This document shows positions 42,729 through 52,281 of a stretch of DNA of 64,000 bases, piece after piece (position 1 is the stretch's first letter; each line of letters opens with the position of its first letter). The stretch is from Halomonas eurihalina (GTDB lineage: Bacteria > Pseudomonadota > Gammaproteobacteria > Pseudomonadales > Halomonadaceae). The notes beneath the pieces are model-generated. The model was not told where the DNA came from. It saw only the letters and a program-made list of their open reading frames with translations, and ran no database searches. Both the position numbers and the translations under genes were made by a program. The DNA lies in contig NZ_VTPU01000002.1 in assembly GCF_008274785.1 (NCBI RefSeq), forward strand, positions 183,426 to 247,425, written 5' to 3'.

Positions 42729-45506
42729 TCAGGGAGGTGGAAGCTGGGTCAGGCTCTCCAGGCTGCGATCCAACTCGCCGACCTCCCGTTCCCACAAGGC
42801 CGGAGGGATCGGCCCGGTGGCGAGCAATTCGCACAGCACGCTGCGCAACTCTTCGACCCGTGAGGCTTCCTGTCCCAGATTGTCATTCAAGCGCTCGACC
42901 TGAATGGCCAGCCGCAAGGGGTCGTCCCGCTGGGCGACCTGTCCTCCAGCGAGCAGAGCCAGGTGGATGCGGACGCGCGCCAGGCGCTCTTCGACGTCCG
43001 CCTGGTCCGGCGGGAAATGCCGGGCCTCGTTGCGCCGCTTGTGGGCGCATTCCAGATCGTTCGATAGGGCAGGCTCTCCGGCATGCTGGACGTCCTGAGG
43101 CGTCTCGCCTCCCAGGCTGGCAGCGTCCGCGCGCAGGTGGGCGTCGAGCAGCGGGCGTACCCGGTGCCAGCGGTGGACCACTTCAGCCAGGGCAAGGCGT
43201 GCCAGGCGTTCACGTCGGGCGCGGATGATGCCCGACCAGCGCTTGCGCATGCCTTCACTGCGGCGCCCATGGGGCAGCGGCTCCAGCGCCAGGGCCTCGT
43301 TGATGGCGTCGTCGAGCTGTGAGGTGTCGTCACTGGCATTGGGGTGCCAGGCATCCAGTCGCTCGATCAAGGCCTGCATGGCCTCGAGCTTGGCCTTGTT
43401 GCTCTTGTCATGCTGCTGGCGAGCGGCATCCCGACTGGCAAAAATTTCGTCGCAGATGTGGCGGAAGTCGTGCCACAGGGCTTTCTCTTCGTGGCGGGGG
43501 GCGCGACCGAGGGCGCGCCAGCGTTTCTGCAGCGCCTTGGCGCTTTCTGCCCGCTGAACGGCGGTTTGTCCGCTCTCGCGTAGCTGGCGTGCCTCATCGA
43601 TCAACTGGCGCTTGGCCTCGGCGACCTCGTTGGCACGGCGCTCGATCAGTGCCTGGAGTGCGTGGCGGATACGCCCGAAACGGCGACCGATGGGTTCTGC
43701 CTGGTCGCGGGGCACCGGTGAATGGCGTCGCCATTGCTGGCGAGCCCGGTCGCGAATTTCGCGCAGGGCGTCGGGGTCTGCCTGGTTCGAGGGTTGATCG
43801 AGCAGGGTTTCCAATTGTTCGCACAGTGCCTCCCGTGCTTCCAGGTTGCGCTGTCGCTGTGTCTGTTGCTGTTCGCGCCACGATTTCAGGCGCTCGTGGA
43901 TGCGGTCGGAGACGGCGCGGAAGTGCCTGGCTTGTTCGCGGTTGGCGGCGGCATCGCCGAGGTCTTTCCACTCTTTGACGAGTCGGCGATGGCGGCGGTC
44001 CAGTTCCGCGTCGCTGAGGGTGCGGTCGTCGGCCAGGGCGGCAATCTCCTGGCAGAGCTGATCGCGCTTGGGGCCGGCGACGAAGCCTCGCCAATCGCGA
44101 AGTTCGGCGAGCCGGGCGCCCAGGCGCTTGAGTCGGCCGGCGTCGATGCGCTTGCCGGGAAGCTCGTCGGCCTGTTGGCGGAGTCGTTGATGGAGTCGGC
44201 TGGCGCCCTTGAAGGCACCGCTTTCCAGCAGGCGCTCGAGCCGCTCCAGGTCATCGTGGAAGCGCGCCAGGCGCGCCTCGAGGTTGTCGTCTGCCGGCGT
44301 TTCCTGGCGTTCGAGCTGGTCGTGGGCACGTTGCAGCAGCGGGGAGGGCGGCAGCTCGTCGGGCCAGCCACAGGCGTCGACCAGTGCGGCGAGGCGTTCG
44401 TCATCGCCATCGGTCAAGGCCTGCTGGATGTCGTCGGCGCGTTCGTCCAGGCGCACCCGGGCCTGGACGATACGGTCATAGCTGGCCAGTGCCGCATCAT
44501 AGCGCTGGCGTAGGGCGTCGTCGGTGAGATGCTTTTCGGAGAGCGCTTGCCAGCGGCTGGCCATCAGTTGCTTCTGCGAGCGCAGGCTGGCGATGTCCTG
44601 ATCGGCGAGTCGGTCGCCGTGGCGCAAGGCGTCGAGACTTTCCTCCAGGGCCTCGACCAGGGATTCACGGGCTTGGTCAGCATCCTCGCGCTGGCGCTCG
44701 GCGGCATCCTGAGCATGCTCGTGCGCGTCGTGGTCGCTGATGACCTTGCGGCAGCGCAGGCTGGCGTCCTGGTAGCGACGCTCCTGCTCGGCGTCAGGGG
44801 TGTCTTCCAGTTGTGTCCATTCGCGTACCAGGTGGCGAAAACGCCCGGCATAGAGGGGTTCCCAGGCACTGGCGGCGTGTGCCTCGAGCTTTTCCAGCAA
44901 GGCCTGGCGGTGCTCCCGGGCCGCCGCCAGGGAGGCGGCGTCGGCGCGTAACTGGTTGAGGCGTTCGCGTGCGCGGCGCATCACGTGTCGATCCCGGCGT
45001 GCCTCGTTGATCAGCCGTGTCAGCCCGGCCACGCTGGTGATGCGCTCGGCGGCGGCATGGCGAACCGCGGCGATACCGTTCTCGCAGGCTTGCCGAATCA
45101 GGGCCTCTTCGCTGTCGAGGCGTGCCAGTGCGGCAAGGCGCAATTGTTGGTTGTCGCCTTCCAGGGCGAGACGCTCGAGCATCGCCGGGTCGTCGAGGGT
45201 CTCGGTCAGGGCGATGCGTCGCCCCAGATCCTGGTGTCCCGCCCTGCCGGTGAGCAGCATGAGCAGGCGTTCGCGCCACTCTTCTGACGCACCCTGTTCG
45301 GCGTGCAGGGCCATGAGTCTGTCTGGGTCGTCGAGCCTTTCCAGGGCGGCTCGGCGCACGCCGCTATCCTCGTCGACGGCCAGGCACTCGAGCACCTGGC
45401 GCTGGTCGTCGCGCTCGGGGTCGAGCCGGAGACTGGCCTGGCGGCGGATGTCGGGATCCGGGTGTCGCCAGCGGGGGGCGAAGAGTCGGCGTAGCAGTCC
45501 TGGCAT
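42729..45506 (-). CDS. DUF349 domain-containing large coiled-coil protein
   Basis: A 925-residue, highly charged cytoplasmic protein. The first ~200 residues look like HEAT-type repeats (RRQASLRLDPERDD, then ALERLDDPDRL and ALARLDSEEAL). The rest has several DUF349 repeats rich in W, R and Q (REWTQLEDTPDAEQE, VKEWKDLGDAA, KRWRALGRAPRHEE) with coiled coils. No enzyme motif is visible. In Pseudomonas and relatives such proteins are abundant but uncharacterised. Start MPGLLRRLF is preferred over an earlier ATG 39 codons upstream. Divergent from minC. Confidence 0.82.
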   Translation of the reverse strand: MPGLLRRLFAPRWRHPDPDIRRQASLRLDPERDDQRQVLECLAVDEDSGVRRAALERLDDPDRLMALHAEQGASEEWRERLLMLLTGRAGHQDLGRRIALTETLDDPAMLERLALEGDNQQLRLAALARLDSEEALIRQACENGIAAVRHAAAERITSVAGLTRLINEARRDRHVMRRARERLNQLRADAASLAAAREHRQALLEKLEAHAASAWEPLYAGRFRHLVREWTQLEDTPDAEQERRYQDASLRCRKVISDHDAHEHAQDAAERQREDADQARESLVEALEESLDALRHGDRLADQDIASLRSQKQLMASRWQALSEKHLTDDALRQRYDAALASYDRIVQARVRLDERADDIQQALTDGDDERLAALVDACGWPDELPPSPLLQRAHDQLERQETPADDNLEARLARFHDDLERLERLLESGAFKGASRLHQRLRQQADELPGKRIDAGRLKRLGARLAELRDWRGFVAGPKRDQLCQEIAALADDRTLSDAELDRRHRRLVKEWKDLGDAAANREQARHFRAVSDRIHERLKSWREQQQTQRQRNLEAREALCEQLETLLDQPSNQADPDALREIRDRARQQWRRHSPVPRDQAEPIGRRFGRIRHALQALIERRANEVAEAKRQLIDEARQLRESGQTAVQRAESAKALQKRWRALGRAPRHEEKALWHDFRHICDEIFASRDAARQQHDKSNKAKLEAMQALIERLDAWHPNASDDTSQLDDAINEALALEPLPHGRRSEGMRKRWSGIIRARRERLARLALAEVVHRWHRVRPLLDAHLRADAASLGGETPQDVQHAGEPALSNDLECAHKRRNEARHFPPDQADVEERLARVRIHLALLAGGQVAQRDDPLRLAIQVERLNDNLGQEASRVEELRSVLCELLATGPIPPALWEREVGELDRSLESLTQLPPP

Positions 45507-45747
45507 GATATTCCCGGTGAGGTCGTGGCAGGGGGCACGAGTCAGGTGAACGGCGTTTAGAGCGATATCAACCCATCGGGTATCTAAGCACGCGTCGGCG
45601 CGGTAGAAAAGGGCGTTGAGCATGAGTGTTGCTGTTATGAGACACTGACAAAAAGGGGTCGCTGGCCTTATGATCAGTTGCAGGGTCCGGGGCTCTCGCT
45701 TAGCTTGGGAGCTGTATCCCGACCATCATCCGACGTGGAGTTCGGCA

Positions 45748-46500
45748 ATGAGTCTCAAAGTGGAAAGAGACGGCATGGCATTCACCTTCAAGGGCGGCAT
45801 GTTGCCGATGACGGTCATGGAACTGGCCAGTGCCGATCCCGAGCACATTCGTGAGCAACTTGCCGGCAAGCTCAGTCAGTCTCCGGCCTTCTTTCATCAT
45901 ACCCCGGTGGTGCTCAACGTCGAGCACCTCGATGAGCCGCATCTGGCGCTTGAGCGGATCTGTGCGGTATGCCGCGCTCACAAGCTACTGCCGGTGGCCG
46001 TGCGTGGTGGCCCCGATCCGGTCAAGCAGTCGGCCTGGGCGTTGGGCCTTGGCTGGTTCCCGCCACAGGAGGCCGCTCGGCCGCGTTCTCTGGAGAGCGT
46101 GTCGGTAAATGAGGCGTCTGAGGAGGACATGTTGCCGTTGATGGGCGATGAGCCCGTGGCCGATGAAATGGCGGGAGGGCGCATCTTCCGGGGCACCGTG
46201 CGTTCGGGCCAGCAGATAACCTCTCCCGAGGGCGATCTTGTCGTCGTTGGTGCGGTCAATGCCGGTGCCGAGGTGTTGGCCGGCGGTAGCGTGCATGTCT
46301 ATGGGCCGCTGCGTGGCCGCGCTCTGGCCGGTATCCATGGCAATACCCAGGCGGGCATCTTCTGCCGCGAGCTGCGAGCAGAGCTGCTTTCCGTGGCCGG
46401 CAATTACAAGCGTCTCGAGGATATCGATCCACGCTTGCTGGGCACCGCCATACAGGTGCGCTTGAGTGAGGCGCAACTGAGTATTACGCCGTTGGACTGA
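45748..46500 (+). CDS. minC: Septum site-determining protein MinC
   Basis: A 250-residue MinC: an N-terminal domain that inhibits FtsZ (residues ~1-110), a linker, and a right-handed beta-helix dimerisation and MinD-binding domain (GRIFRGTVRSGQQI, then VVVGAVNAGAEVLAGG and GPLRGRALAG). Start MSLKVERDG has GGAG 8 bp upstream; the frame extends 26 codons further without support. First gene of minCDE, which places the division septum at mid-cell. Confidence 0.94.
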   Translation: MSLKVERDGMAFTFKGGMLPMTVMELASADPEHIREQLAGKLSQSPAFFHHTPVVLNVEHLDEPHLALERICAVCRAHKLLPVAVRGGPDPVKQSAWALGLGWFPPQEAARPRSLESVSVNEASEEDMLPLMGDEPVADEMAGGRIFRGTVRSGQQITSPEGDLVVVGAVNAGAEVLAGGSVHVYGPLRGRALAGIHGNTQAGIFCRELRAELLSVAGNYKRLEDIDPRLLGTAIQVRLSEAQLSITPLD

Positions 46501-46571
46501 CGGCCACACAACGACGATTCGGTGGCGCGTGCCGTCGCCCTTTCTCCCAACATGACAACAGGATGTGACAC

Positions 46572-47390
46572 TTGGCAAAGATCATCGTTGTGACCTCCGG
46601 CAAGGGTGGGGTCGGCAAGACAACCAGTGCAGCCGCCGTCGCCACAGGCCTGGCCTTGCGTGGCCAGAAGACCGTAGTGATCGACTTCGACGTGGGGCTG
46701 CGTAATCTTGATCTGGTCATGGGCTGCGAACGTCGCGTGGTCTATGACCTGGTCAATGTCATTCAAGGCGAGGCGGGGCTGAATCAGGCTCTGATCCGTG
46801 ACAAGCGGATCGACAACCTGCACATCATGCCGGCCTCCCAGACGCGGGACAAGGACGCGCTGACCCTGGAGGGCGTTGATCAGGTGCTCGAGAGCCTGAG
46901 CAAGGATTTCGATTATATCATCTGTGATTCGCCCGCCGGCATTGAGCGCGGAGCGCAGCTGGCCATGTACTTCGCCGACGAGGCGATCGTGGTCACCAAC
47001 CCCGAGGTATCATCGGTGCGCGACTCCGACCGCATCCTCGGCCTGCTGTCCTCCAAGACTCGTCGCGCCGAGCGTGGAGACGACCCGATCAAGGAACATC
47101 TGCTGATCACCCGCTATAATCCGAATCGTGTAGATCGGGGGGATATGCTCAATCTCGAGGACATTCGCGAAATCCTGTCCATCAATCTGGTGGGTTTGAT
47201 TCCGGAGTCCGAAGCGGTGCTGCGGGCTTCCAACCAGGGCGTTCCGGTCACCCACGACGAGAGCAGCGACGCCGGCCAGGCCTACGCCGACACGGTTTCT
47301 CGGCTGCTGGGCGAGGAGGTACCCTTGCGTTTCCACGAGTACCAGAAGAAGAGTTTGTTGAGCCGCATGTTCGGAGGAGGCCGCCGGTGA
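46572..47390 (+). CDS. minD: Septum site-determining ATPase MinD
   Basis: A 272-residue MinD with the deviant Walker A KGGVGKTT at residues 11-18 and the C-terminal amphipathic membrane-targeting helix ([12 protein letters not shown]). The start is TTG with AGGA about 8 bp upstream. No ATG lies near, and the translated N-terminus [13 protein letters not shown] matches the family, so TTG is used. The GTG start of minE overlaps its stop. Confidence 0.96.
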   Translation: MAKIIVVTSGKGGVGKTTSAAAVATGLALRGQKTVVIDFDVGLRNLDLVMGCERRVVYDLVNVIQGEAGLNQALIRDKRIDNLHIMPASQTRDKDALTLEGVDQVLESLSKDFDYIICDSPAGIERGAQLAMYFADEAIVVTNPEVSSVRDSDRILGLLSSKTRRAERGDDPIKEHLLITRYNPNRVDRGDMLNLEDIREILSINLVGLIPESEAVLRASNQGVPVTHDESSDAGQAYADTVSRLLGEEVPLRFHEYQKKSLLSRMFGGGRR

Positions 47391-47638
47391 AGCTACTCGA
47401 TTTCCTGAAGCGCGAGCGCAAGCAGTCTGCCTCCGTCGCCAAGGAGCGGCTGCAGATCATCGTTGCCCATCAGCGCAGCCAGCGCGGGCAACCGGATTAC
47501 ATGCCGATGCTCGAGAAGGAACTGCTGGAAGTGATCCGCCGTTATGTCCAGATCGAGGATGATGCCATCAATATCAGCCTGGACAGCGAGGACAACTGTT
47601 CCGTACTGGAGCTGAACGTCACGCTTCCCAGGGCGTGA
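47387..47638 (+). CDS. minE: Cell division topological specificity factor MinE
   Basis: An 83-residue MinE: an N-terminal anti-MinCD helix ([15 protein letters not shown]) and the C-terminal topological domain. It begins at a GTG that overlaps the minD stop (GTGA), which couples translation of the pair. It drives the pole-to-pole oscillation of MinCD. Confidence 0.96.
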   Translation: MKLLDFLKRERKQSASVAKERLQIIVAHQRSQRGQPDYMPMLEKELLEVIRRYVQIEDDAINISLDSEDNCSVLELNVTLPRA

Positions 47639-47685
47639 GATTGGCGGCTGAGCCGTCGGCGGGGCTGTGCTAGGCTGGGGACTTC

Positions 47686-49206
47686 ATGTCCCAGCCCGCT
47701 CGGAGTGCATCGCCCATGGCGCAGAAGAAAGCCGCCCCGCTGACCTTCCTGTGGCACGATTACGAGACGTTCGGGGCCGACCCGCGTCGTGATCGGCCGT
47801 CGCAGTTCGCCGCCATTCGCACGGATGCCGATTTCAATGAAATCGGCGAGCCCATCGAGCTGTTCTGCAAGCCCGCCGATGATTACTTGCCGCATCCCCA
47901 GGCCTGTCTGATCACCGGCATCACGCCGCAGCAGGCCAAGCGGCGTGGTCTTCCCGAAGCGGAATTCGCCGGGCGCATCCAGGCCGCGATGAGCGAGCCG
48001 GGCACTTGTGCATTGGGTTACAACAGCCTGCGCTTCGATGATGAAGTGGGTCGCCATCTCTTTTACCGCAACCTGATCGATCCCTATGCCCGGGAGTGGC
48101 AGAACGGCAATTCCCGCTGGGACTTGATCGATGTGGTGCGCGCCTTTCACGCCCTGCGCCCGGATGGCATCGCCTGGCCGACCCGTGACGACGGCACGCC
48201 GAGTTTCAAGCTCGAGGATCTGACTGCCGCCAACGGCATCGAGCATGCGGGAGCGCACGACGCCCTGGCCGATGTGCGGGCGACCATCGAGTTGGCGCGG
48301 CTACTGCGTTGCAGCAACGCCAATCTGTTCGATCATCTGCTGAGCATGCGCGGCAAGCGTGCCGTGGGCCGGGCCATCGATGTCCCGTCGCGTAAGCCGG
48401 TCCTGCACATTTCGCGCCGCTACCCGGCGAGCCGGGGGTGCAGTGCCCTGGTAATGCCGTTGGCGGAGCATCCCACCAATCCCAACGGGGTCATCGTCTA
48501 CGACCTCGCGATGGACCCGGAGCCCCTGTTGTCGCTGGATGCGCAGCAGATCCGCGATCGGGTCTTCGTCAGCAACGATGACCTGGCCGAGGGAGAGTCG
48601 CGCATTCCGCTCAAGGTCATCCATCTCAATAAGTGCCCGGTGATCCTGCCGGCCAATGCGCTCAAGGATGCCAGTGGCCCGCATCGGGGCGAGTATGGCG
48701 AGATCGTCGAGCGCCTGGGTGTGGACGTAGCGTCCTGTCGCCATCACTGGAAGGTGCTGGCGGCGACTCCGGATGTGTCGGCGCGGGTGGCAGAGGTGTT
48801 TGCGGGGCCGCCGCCCGAGCCACCCCACGATCCTGATCTGATGCTCTATTCTGGCGGCTTCTTCTCGCCTTCCGACCGCCAGCAGATGCAGCGGGTGCGC
48901 GACAGCGACCCCTGGGATCTGGTCGGGGCCAGCTTCGCCTTCCAGGACCCGCGGCTCGAGGAAATGCTGTTCCGCTACCGGGCCCGCAGCTATCCAGACA
49001 CCCTGAGCGGCGAGGAGATGGCGCGCTGGGAGTCATTCCGTTGGGAACGCATGAACGATCCGGCGGTTGCCGGCTTCACACTGTCCGAATTCGCTCGGGA
49101 GATCGAGCGGCTCAACCAGGTGTCCCTGGCGGATCGGGAGCGTCAGATCCTTGAGGAACTGGTGATGCATGTGGAGGCGATCATGCCGGCCCAGGCGTTC
49201 GGTTGA
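47686..49206 (+). CDS. sbcB: Exodeoxyribonuclease I
   Basis: A 506-residue SbcB. The DEDDh exonuclease residues are in HDYETFG (Asp and Glu), YNSLRFDDEV (Asp) and the HDALADV block (His and Asp). An SH3-like and a C-terminal helical domain follow. It degrades single-stranded DNA 3' to 5' and acts with RecA, SSB and mismatch repair. Starts at 47686 or 47716 are both possible. A very long hairpin follows the stop. Confidence 0.94.
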   Translation: MSQPARSASPMAQKKAAPLTFLWHDYETFGADPRRDRPSQFAAIRTDADFNEIGEPIELFCKPADDYLPHPQACLITGITPQQAKRRGLPEAEFAGRIQAAMSEPGTCALGYNSLRFDDEVGRHLFYRNLIDPYAREWQNGNSRWDLIDVVRAFHALRPDGIAWPTRDDGTPSFKLEDLTAANGIEHAGAHDALADVRATIELARLLRCSNANLFDHLLSMRGKRAVGRAIDVPSRKPVLHISRRYPASRGCSALVMPLAEHPTNPNGVIVYDLAMDPEPLLSLDAQQIRDRVFVSNDDLAEGESRIPLKVIHLNKCPVILPANALKDASGPHRGEYGEIVERLGVDVASCRHHWKVLAATPDVSARVAEVFAGPPPEPPHDPDLMLYSGGFFSPSDRQQMQRVRDSDPWDLVGASFAFQDPRLEEMLFRYRARSYPDTLSGEEMARWESFRWERMNDPAVAGFTLSEFAREIERLNQVSLADRERQILEELVMHVEAIMPAQAFG

Positions 49207-49238
49207 GCGACGACGGCCTGGGGCTGATGGGTAGCCTC

Positions 49239-49278
49239 AATACGACATCGCCCGGCTTGTGCCGGGCGATGTCGTATT
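49239..49278. terminator. 18-bp perfect hairpin after sbcB
   Basis: The two 18-base arms, 49239-49256 and 49261-49278, are perfect reverse complements around a TTGT loop. The arms run AATACGACATCGCCCGGC. The stem starts 32 bases after the sbcB stop. There is no separate T-run, but the 3' arm ends in TATT. It directly abuts the MITE-like element. Confidence 0.75.
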
Positions 49279-49434
49279 GGAAACACTGATTTATTGCGGC
49301 GCTTGAAATTCAGAACGCCGGCGGTACTCAACATCCTCATTTACCACCATGTAAACGGCGGTGCTTCCGTTCCGGCGGCGCCCAGCCTTTCATCGCTCGC
49401 TACATAAATCATCGCATCCTTAATCAGCGCTTCC
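49279..49434. mobile_element. MITE-like 156-bp element with imperfect terminal inverted repeats
   Basis: The ends GGAAACACTGATTTA and (reverse complement) GGAAGCGCTGATTAA agree at 12 of 15 positions. The interior is palindrome-rich and includes CTCATTTAC-CACCA-TGTAAAC, the same core as the element at 36004-36088. It carries no open frame of significance. It sits between the sbcB hairpin and the ptrA-like stop. A short nonautonomous element is the simplest reading; the parent family is unknown. Confidence 0.55.
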
Positions 49435-49449
49435 TTGTGGCACGTTATT

Positions 49450-52281
49450 TCAGTGTGCCTGTTTCGGCAGAGGTGTCAGGTCCGCCTTGAGAGACAGCAC
49501 GTCGCTGGGGCTGTCGCCCGGGTCGTGGGTGATGTTGAGCGCGGGCCCCTGTGACAGGTCGCGCCAGGTGTTGCGCAGTGCTTCGGGCGTGACGTCCATC
49601 ACGCGTTCGGCCAGCCGCTTGCGGTGGTCGAAGTCAGTGTCCTCGAGGGCGAGCGCCTGCCACAGGCGATTGGTGCGGCCGGGCAGGCTGGTGTCGCGCT
49701 GCAGCAGGTCGTCGCGCACGGCCTGTCGATAGGCGGCGAGGTCGCTGTCCTGCACATCGTCGAGGCGCTTGCCGAAGTCGTCAATGAAGGCATCGATCCG
49801 GGTCTGGATGGTCTGGCTGTCGGTGTCCGGCGATTGCACCAGGAAGGTGATGCCGGGGGCATCGAGCAGCGGGCGATAACCGGCGTTGACCACATAACCT
49901 AGCTGTTGCTCGGTACGCAGTTGCTGGTAGAAAGGCGTCTCGAGGAGACGGCCCAGCACCGACAGCCTAGCCTGGGTGGCCAGGGCGCGGTCGTTGCCCT
50001 GCAGGTAGCGCATGACCAGTGACTCGTCCCGCTTGGTATCGGGAATCAGGGCGGGGAGATCGTCGCTGGCGCGCAGCGTCACCAGTTCGGGAATCGCCTC
50101 GTGGGACAGCGCCGGGGCCAGTTTGTCGGCGACATGATGGGCGAGCTGTTCTGCCTGCTCGGTGCCCAGGTCGCCGATGGCCATGGACTCGAGATGCAGG
50201 TCGGCGAGGAAGGTCTCGCGGAAATCGCGCAAGGCCTGGGTGTCCAGGTCTTCGCTGGCCTCGAGCAGCGCGTCGGGAGACCACTGCGGGTTGATCAGGG
50301 CTTCGGTCAGGGTGCGCCCGGCCTGGCGATAGAGATCGTCCTGGGGCGCGTTGCGCCAGTCGCGCCGCAGGCGTTCGCGGACGCGCTCGACGCTGTCGGC
50401 TTCGATCTTGCCGTGTTGAAGCTGCTCGAGGACGCGCTCGACTAGACGATCCTGACGATCCCGCCAACCGGAGAACGACAGGGTGATGCCTCGGGCATGG
50501 GCATAGGCGTCGAAACCATGGCCGGCCAGTCGCGCCGGATAGAGTGGCTCATTGAGGCTGTCCTGCAGCCAGCCGGCGAGCAGGCGCGACAGTGCCGCCT
50601 TGCGGGCATCATGGCTGGCCTCGGGGTTCTGAAGACTGAAGCGCCACTCGACCTTGGGCGTGTCGAAGCTGGCGTCGCGCATGTGCCAGAACTCGAAGCC
50701 CGGTTCGTCGAGTCGCTTCTGCGGTATCTCGTCCTGCTGGCCGAGCAGTTCGAGATTCTCGGCGATGTAGGGGTTGGGCTCGGGCAGCGACAGGCCGGCC
50801 AGGGGCTGGGTATCGTCGTCATCGAGGGCGACCGGCGACCAGGGGGTGTCGAACCAGGGGGAGGTGCGTTCGCTCTCCACCTCGGGGCCGCTGTAGAGCC
50901 TCAGCATGTTGTCCGGTCGCAGTGCCGACAGCCAGGTGTCGATGCGCGAGGCGTCGAAGCCATCTATGCGGTAGGGCGCATAGTTGACGTCCTCGACGGG
51001 ATAGCGGGAAAGGTTCATCGACAGGCGCATGGCATCGTTCAGTGCGGAACCGTGCTGCTGGAAGCGGAAGGCCTGCTCGGCGAGCTTGGCCTGCTCGTCG
51101 TAGCGCCATGCCTCGACACCGCCGTCGCGAATGGCGCGGATGGCGGCGAACAGGCTGGCCTGGATGCGCGACAGATGTTCGGTGCCTTCCGGCGTCAGGC
51201 TGATATCCACCTGGAAGAGGGCGTGCTGGCCATCGCCGCGAGCCACGCCGGCGGAGAGGCCGTCGGCCCAGCCGGCCTTGCGCAATACGGCGAGCAAGCT
51301 GCCGTCGCCCTCATGACCGAGGAGGCTGGCCAGATAGCTGGCCGGTTTGTGGCGATAATCGGTGATCGGGTCGGGAACCGGGAAGTAGAAGCTTACCTGG
51401 CGGCTGTCCCGCAGCGACTTGAGCTTGGCGGCAGCGGGCAGGCGCGACTCGTCGGCCAGCGGCGCTTCGATGGTCGGGCGCGATAGGCCGTGGTCCGGCA
51501 CGTCTGTGAAGTTGTCGCGCACCAGTGATTCCAGCTCGTCCAGTGGCTGTGGCGCCACGATGGAGAGGTGCATGACATTGGCATCGTAATGGTCGGCGTA
51601 GAAGCGTTGGATGCGCTCGCGCAGGCCGGGCTCGCCCTCGGGCCTGTCGGCCAGGGTCTCGAGGCTGCCCACCGAGAAGCCGGTGGTGGGATTCTCCGGA
51701 TTGAGCAGTTGGTCCAGCACATCGTTGCGCCGTCGCCCTTCGCTGCGCTTGCGGGCGATGTATTCCGAATGGACCACCTTGCGCTCGTTCTCCAGCCGGT
51801 CGGCATTGAACAGCGGGTTGACGAAGAAGCGACTGAAGCGATCCAGGGCGCCGGATAGGGCGTCGGGCTCGATGGAGAAGAAGTAGTTGGTGTCCTGGGA
51901 GGCGGTGAAGGCGTTGTGCTGGCCGCCGTGGCGTGTCAGGTAGCTCTGGTAGGCATCGGCCTCCGGGTAGCTTTCGGTGCCCAGGAACAGCATGTGTTCG
52001 AGGTAATGGGCCAGCCCGGGCAGGTCGTCGGGGTCCTGGGCACTGCCCACGTCCACGTTCAGCGAGGCGGCAGCCTTGTCGGCCTCGCTGTCGCTGACCA
52101 GCAGGGCGGTGAGTCCGTTGTCCAGGGTCAGGACGCGATAGTCGCGGTCGTCGTGGGGGCTGACTCGGGGTGTCATGGCCTGCTCGGCTTCGTGGGTGGC
52201 CTGCTGGGCGATGCTGGCACCGGGCAGCAGCATGGCCAGCGTCAGTGACGCGGCCAGGCATGGGCGTGATAGACGGATCAT
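49450..52281 (-). CDS. Insulinase/pitrilysin-family periplasmic metalloprotease
   Basis: A 943-residue M16 protease. The signal peptide ends near residue 25 (LPGASIAQQ). The inverted zinc motif is H92-Y-L-E95-H96, and the third ligand is E173 in VVHSEY. Four homologous M16 domains are expected; length matches E. coli PtrA (962). It degrades small peptides in the periplasm. Its ATG overlaps the stop of the SRAP-like gene (ATGA), so the two are translated together, an unusual pairing of DNA-linked and periplasmic functions. Confidence 0.92.
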   Translation of the reverse strand: MIRLSRPCLAASLTLAMLLPGASIAQQATHEAEQAMTPRVSPHDDRDYRVLTLDNGLTALLVSDSEADKAAASLNVDVGSAQDPDDLPGLAHYLEHMLFLGTESYPEADAYQSYLTRHGGQHNAFTASQDTNYFFSIEPDALSGALDRFSRFFVNPLFNADRLENERKVVHSEYIARKRSEGRRRNDVLDQLLNPENPTTGFSVGSLETLADRPEGEPGLRERIQRFYADHYDANVMHLSIVAPQPLDELESLVRDNFTDVPDHGLSRPTIEAPLADESRLPAAAKLKSLRDSRQVSFYFPVPDPITDYRHKPASYLASLLGHEGDGSLLAVLRKAGWADGLSAGVARGDGQHALFQVDISLTPEGTEHLSRIQASLFAAIRAIRDGGVEAWRYDEQAKLAEQAFRFQQHGSALNDAMRLSMNLSRYPVEDVNYAPYRIDGFDASRIDTWLSALRPDNMLRLYSGPEVESERTSPWFDTPWSPVALDDDDTQPLAGLSLPEPNPYIAENLELLGQQDEIPQKRLDEPGFEFWHMRDASFDTPKVEWRFSLQNPEASHDARKAALSRLLAGWLQDSLNEPLYPARLAGHGFDAYAHARGITLSFSGWRDRQDRLVERVLEQLQHGKIEADSVERVRERLRRDWRNAPQDDLYRQAGRTLTEALINPQWSPDALLEASEDLDTQALRDFRETFLADLHLESMAIGDLGTEQAEQLAHHVADKLAPALSHEAIPELVTLRASDDLPALIPDTKRDESLVMRYLQGNDRALATQARLSVLGRLLETPFYQQLRTEQQLGYVVNAGYRPLLDAPGITFLVQSPDTDSQTIQTRIDAFIDDFGKRLDDVQDSDLAAYRQAVRDDLLQRDTSLPGRTNRLWQALALEDTDFDHRKRLAERVMDVTPEALRNTWRDLSQGPALNITHDPGDSPSDVLSLKADLTPLPKQAH

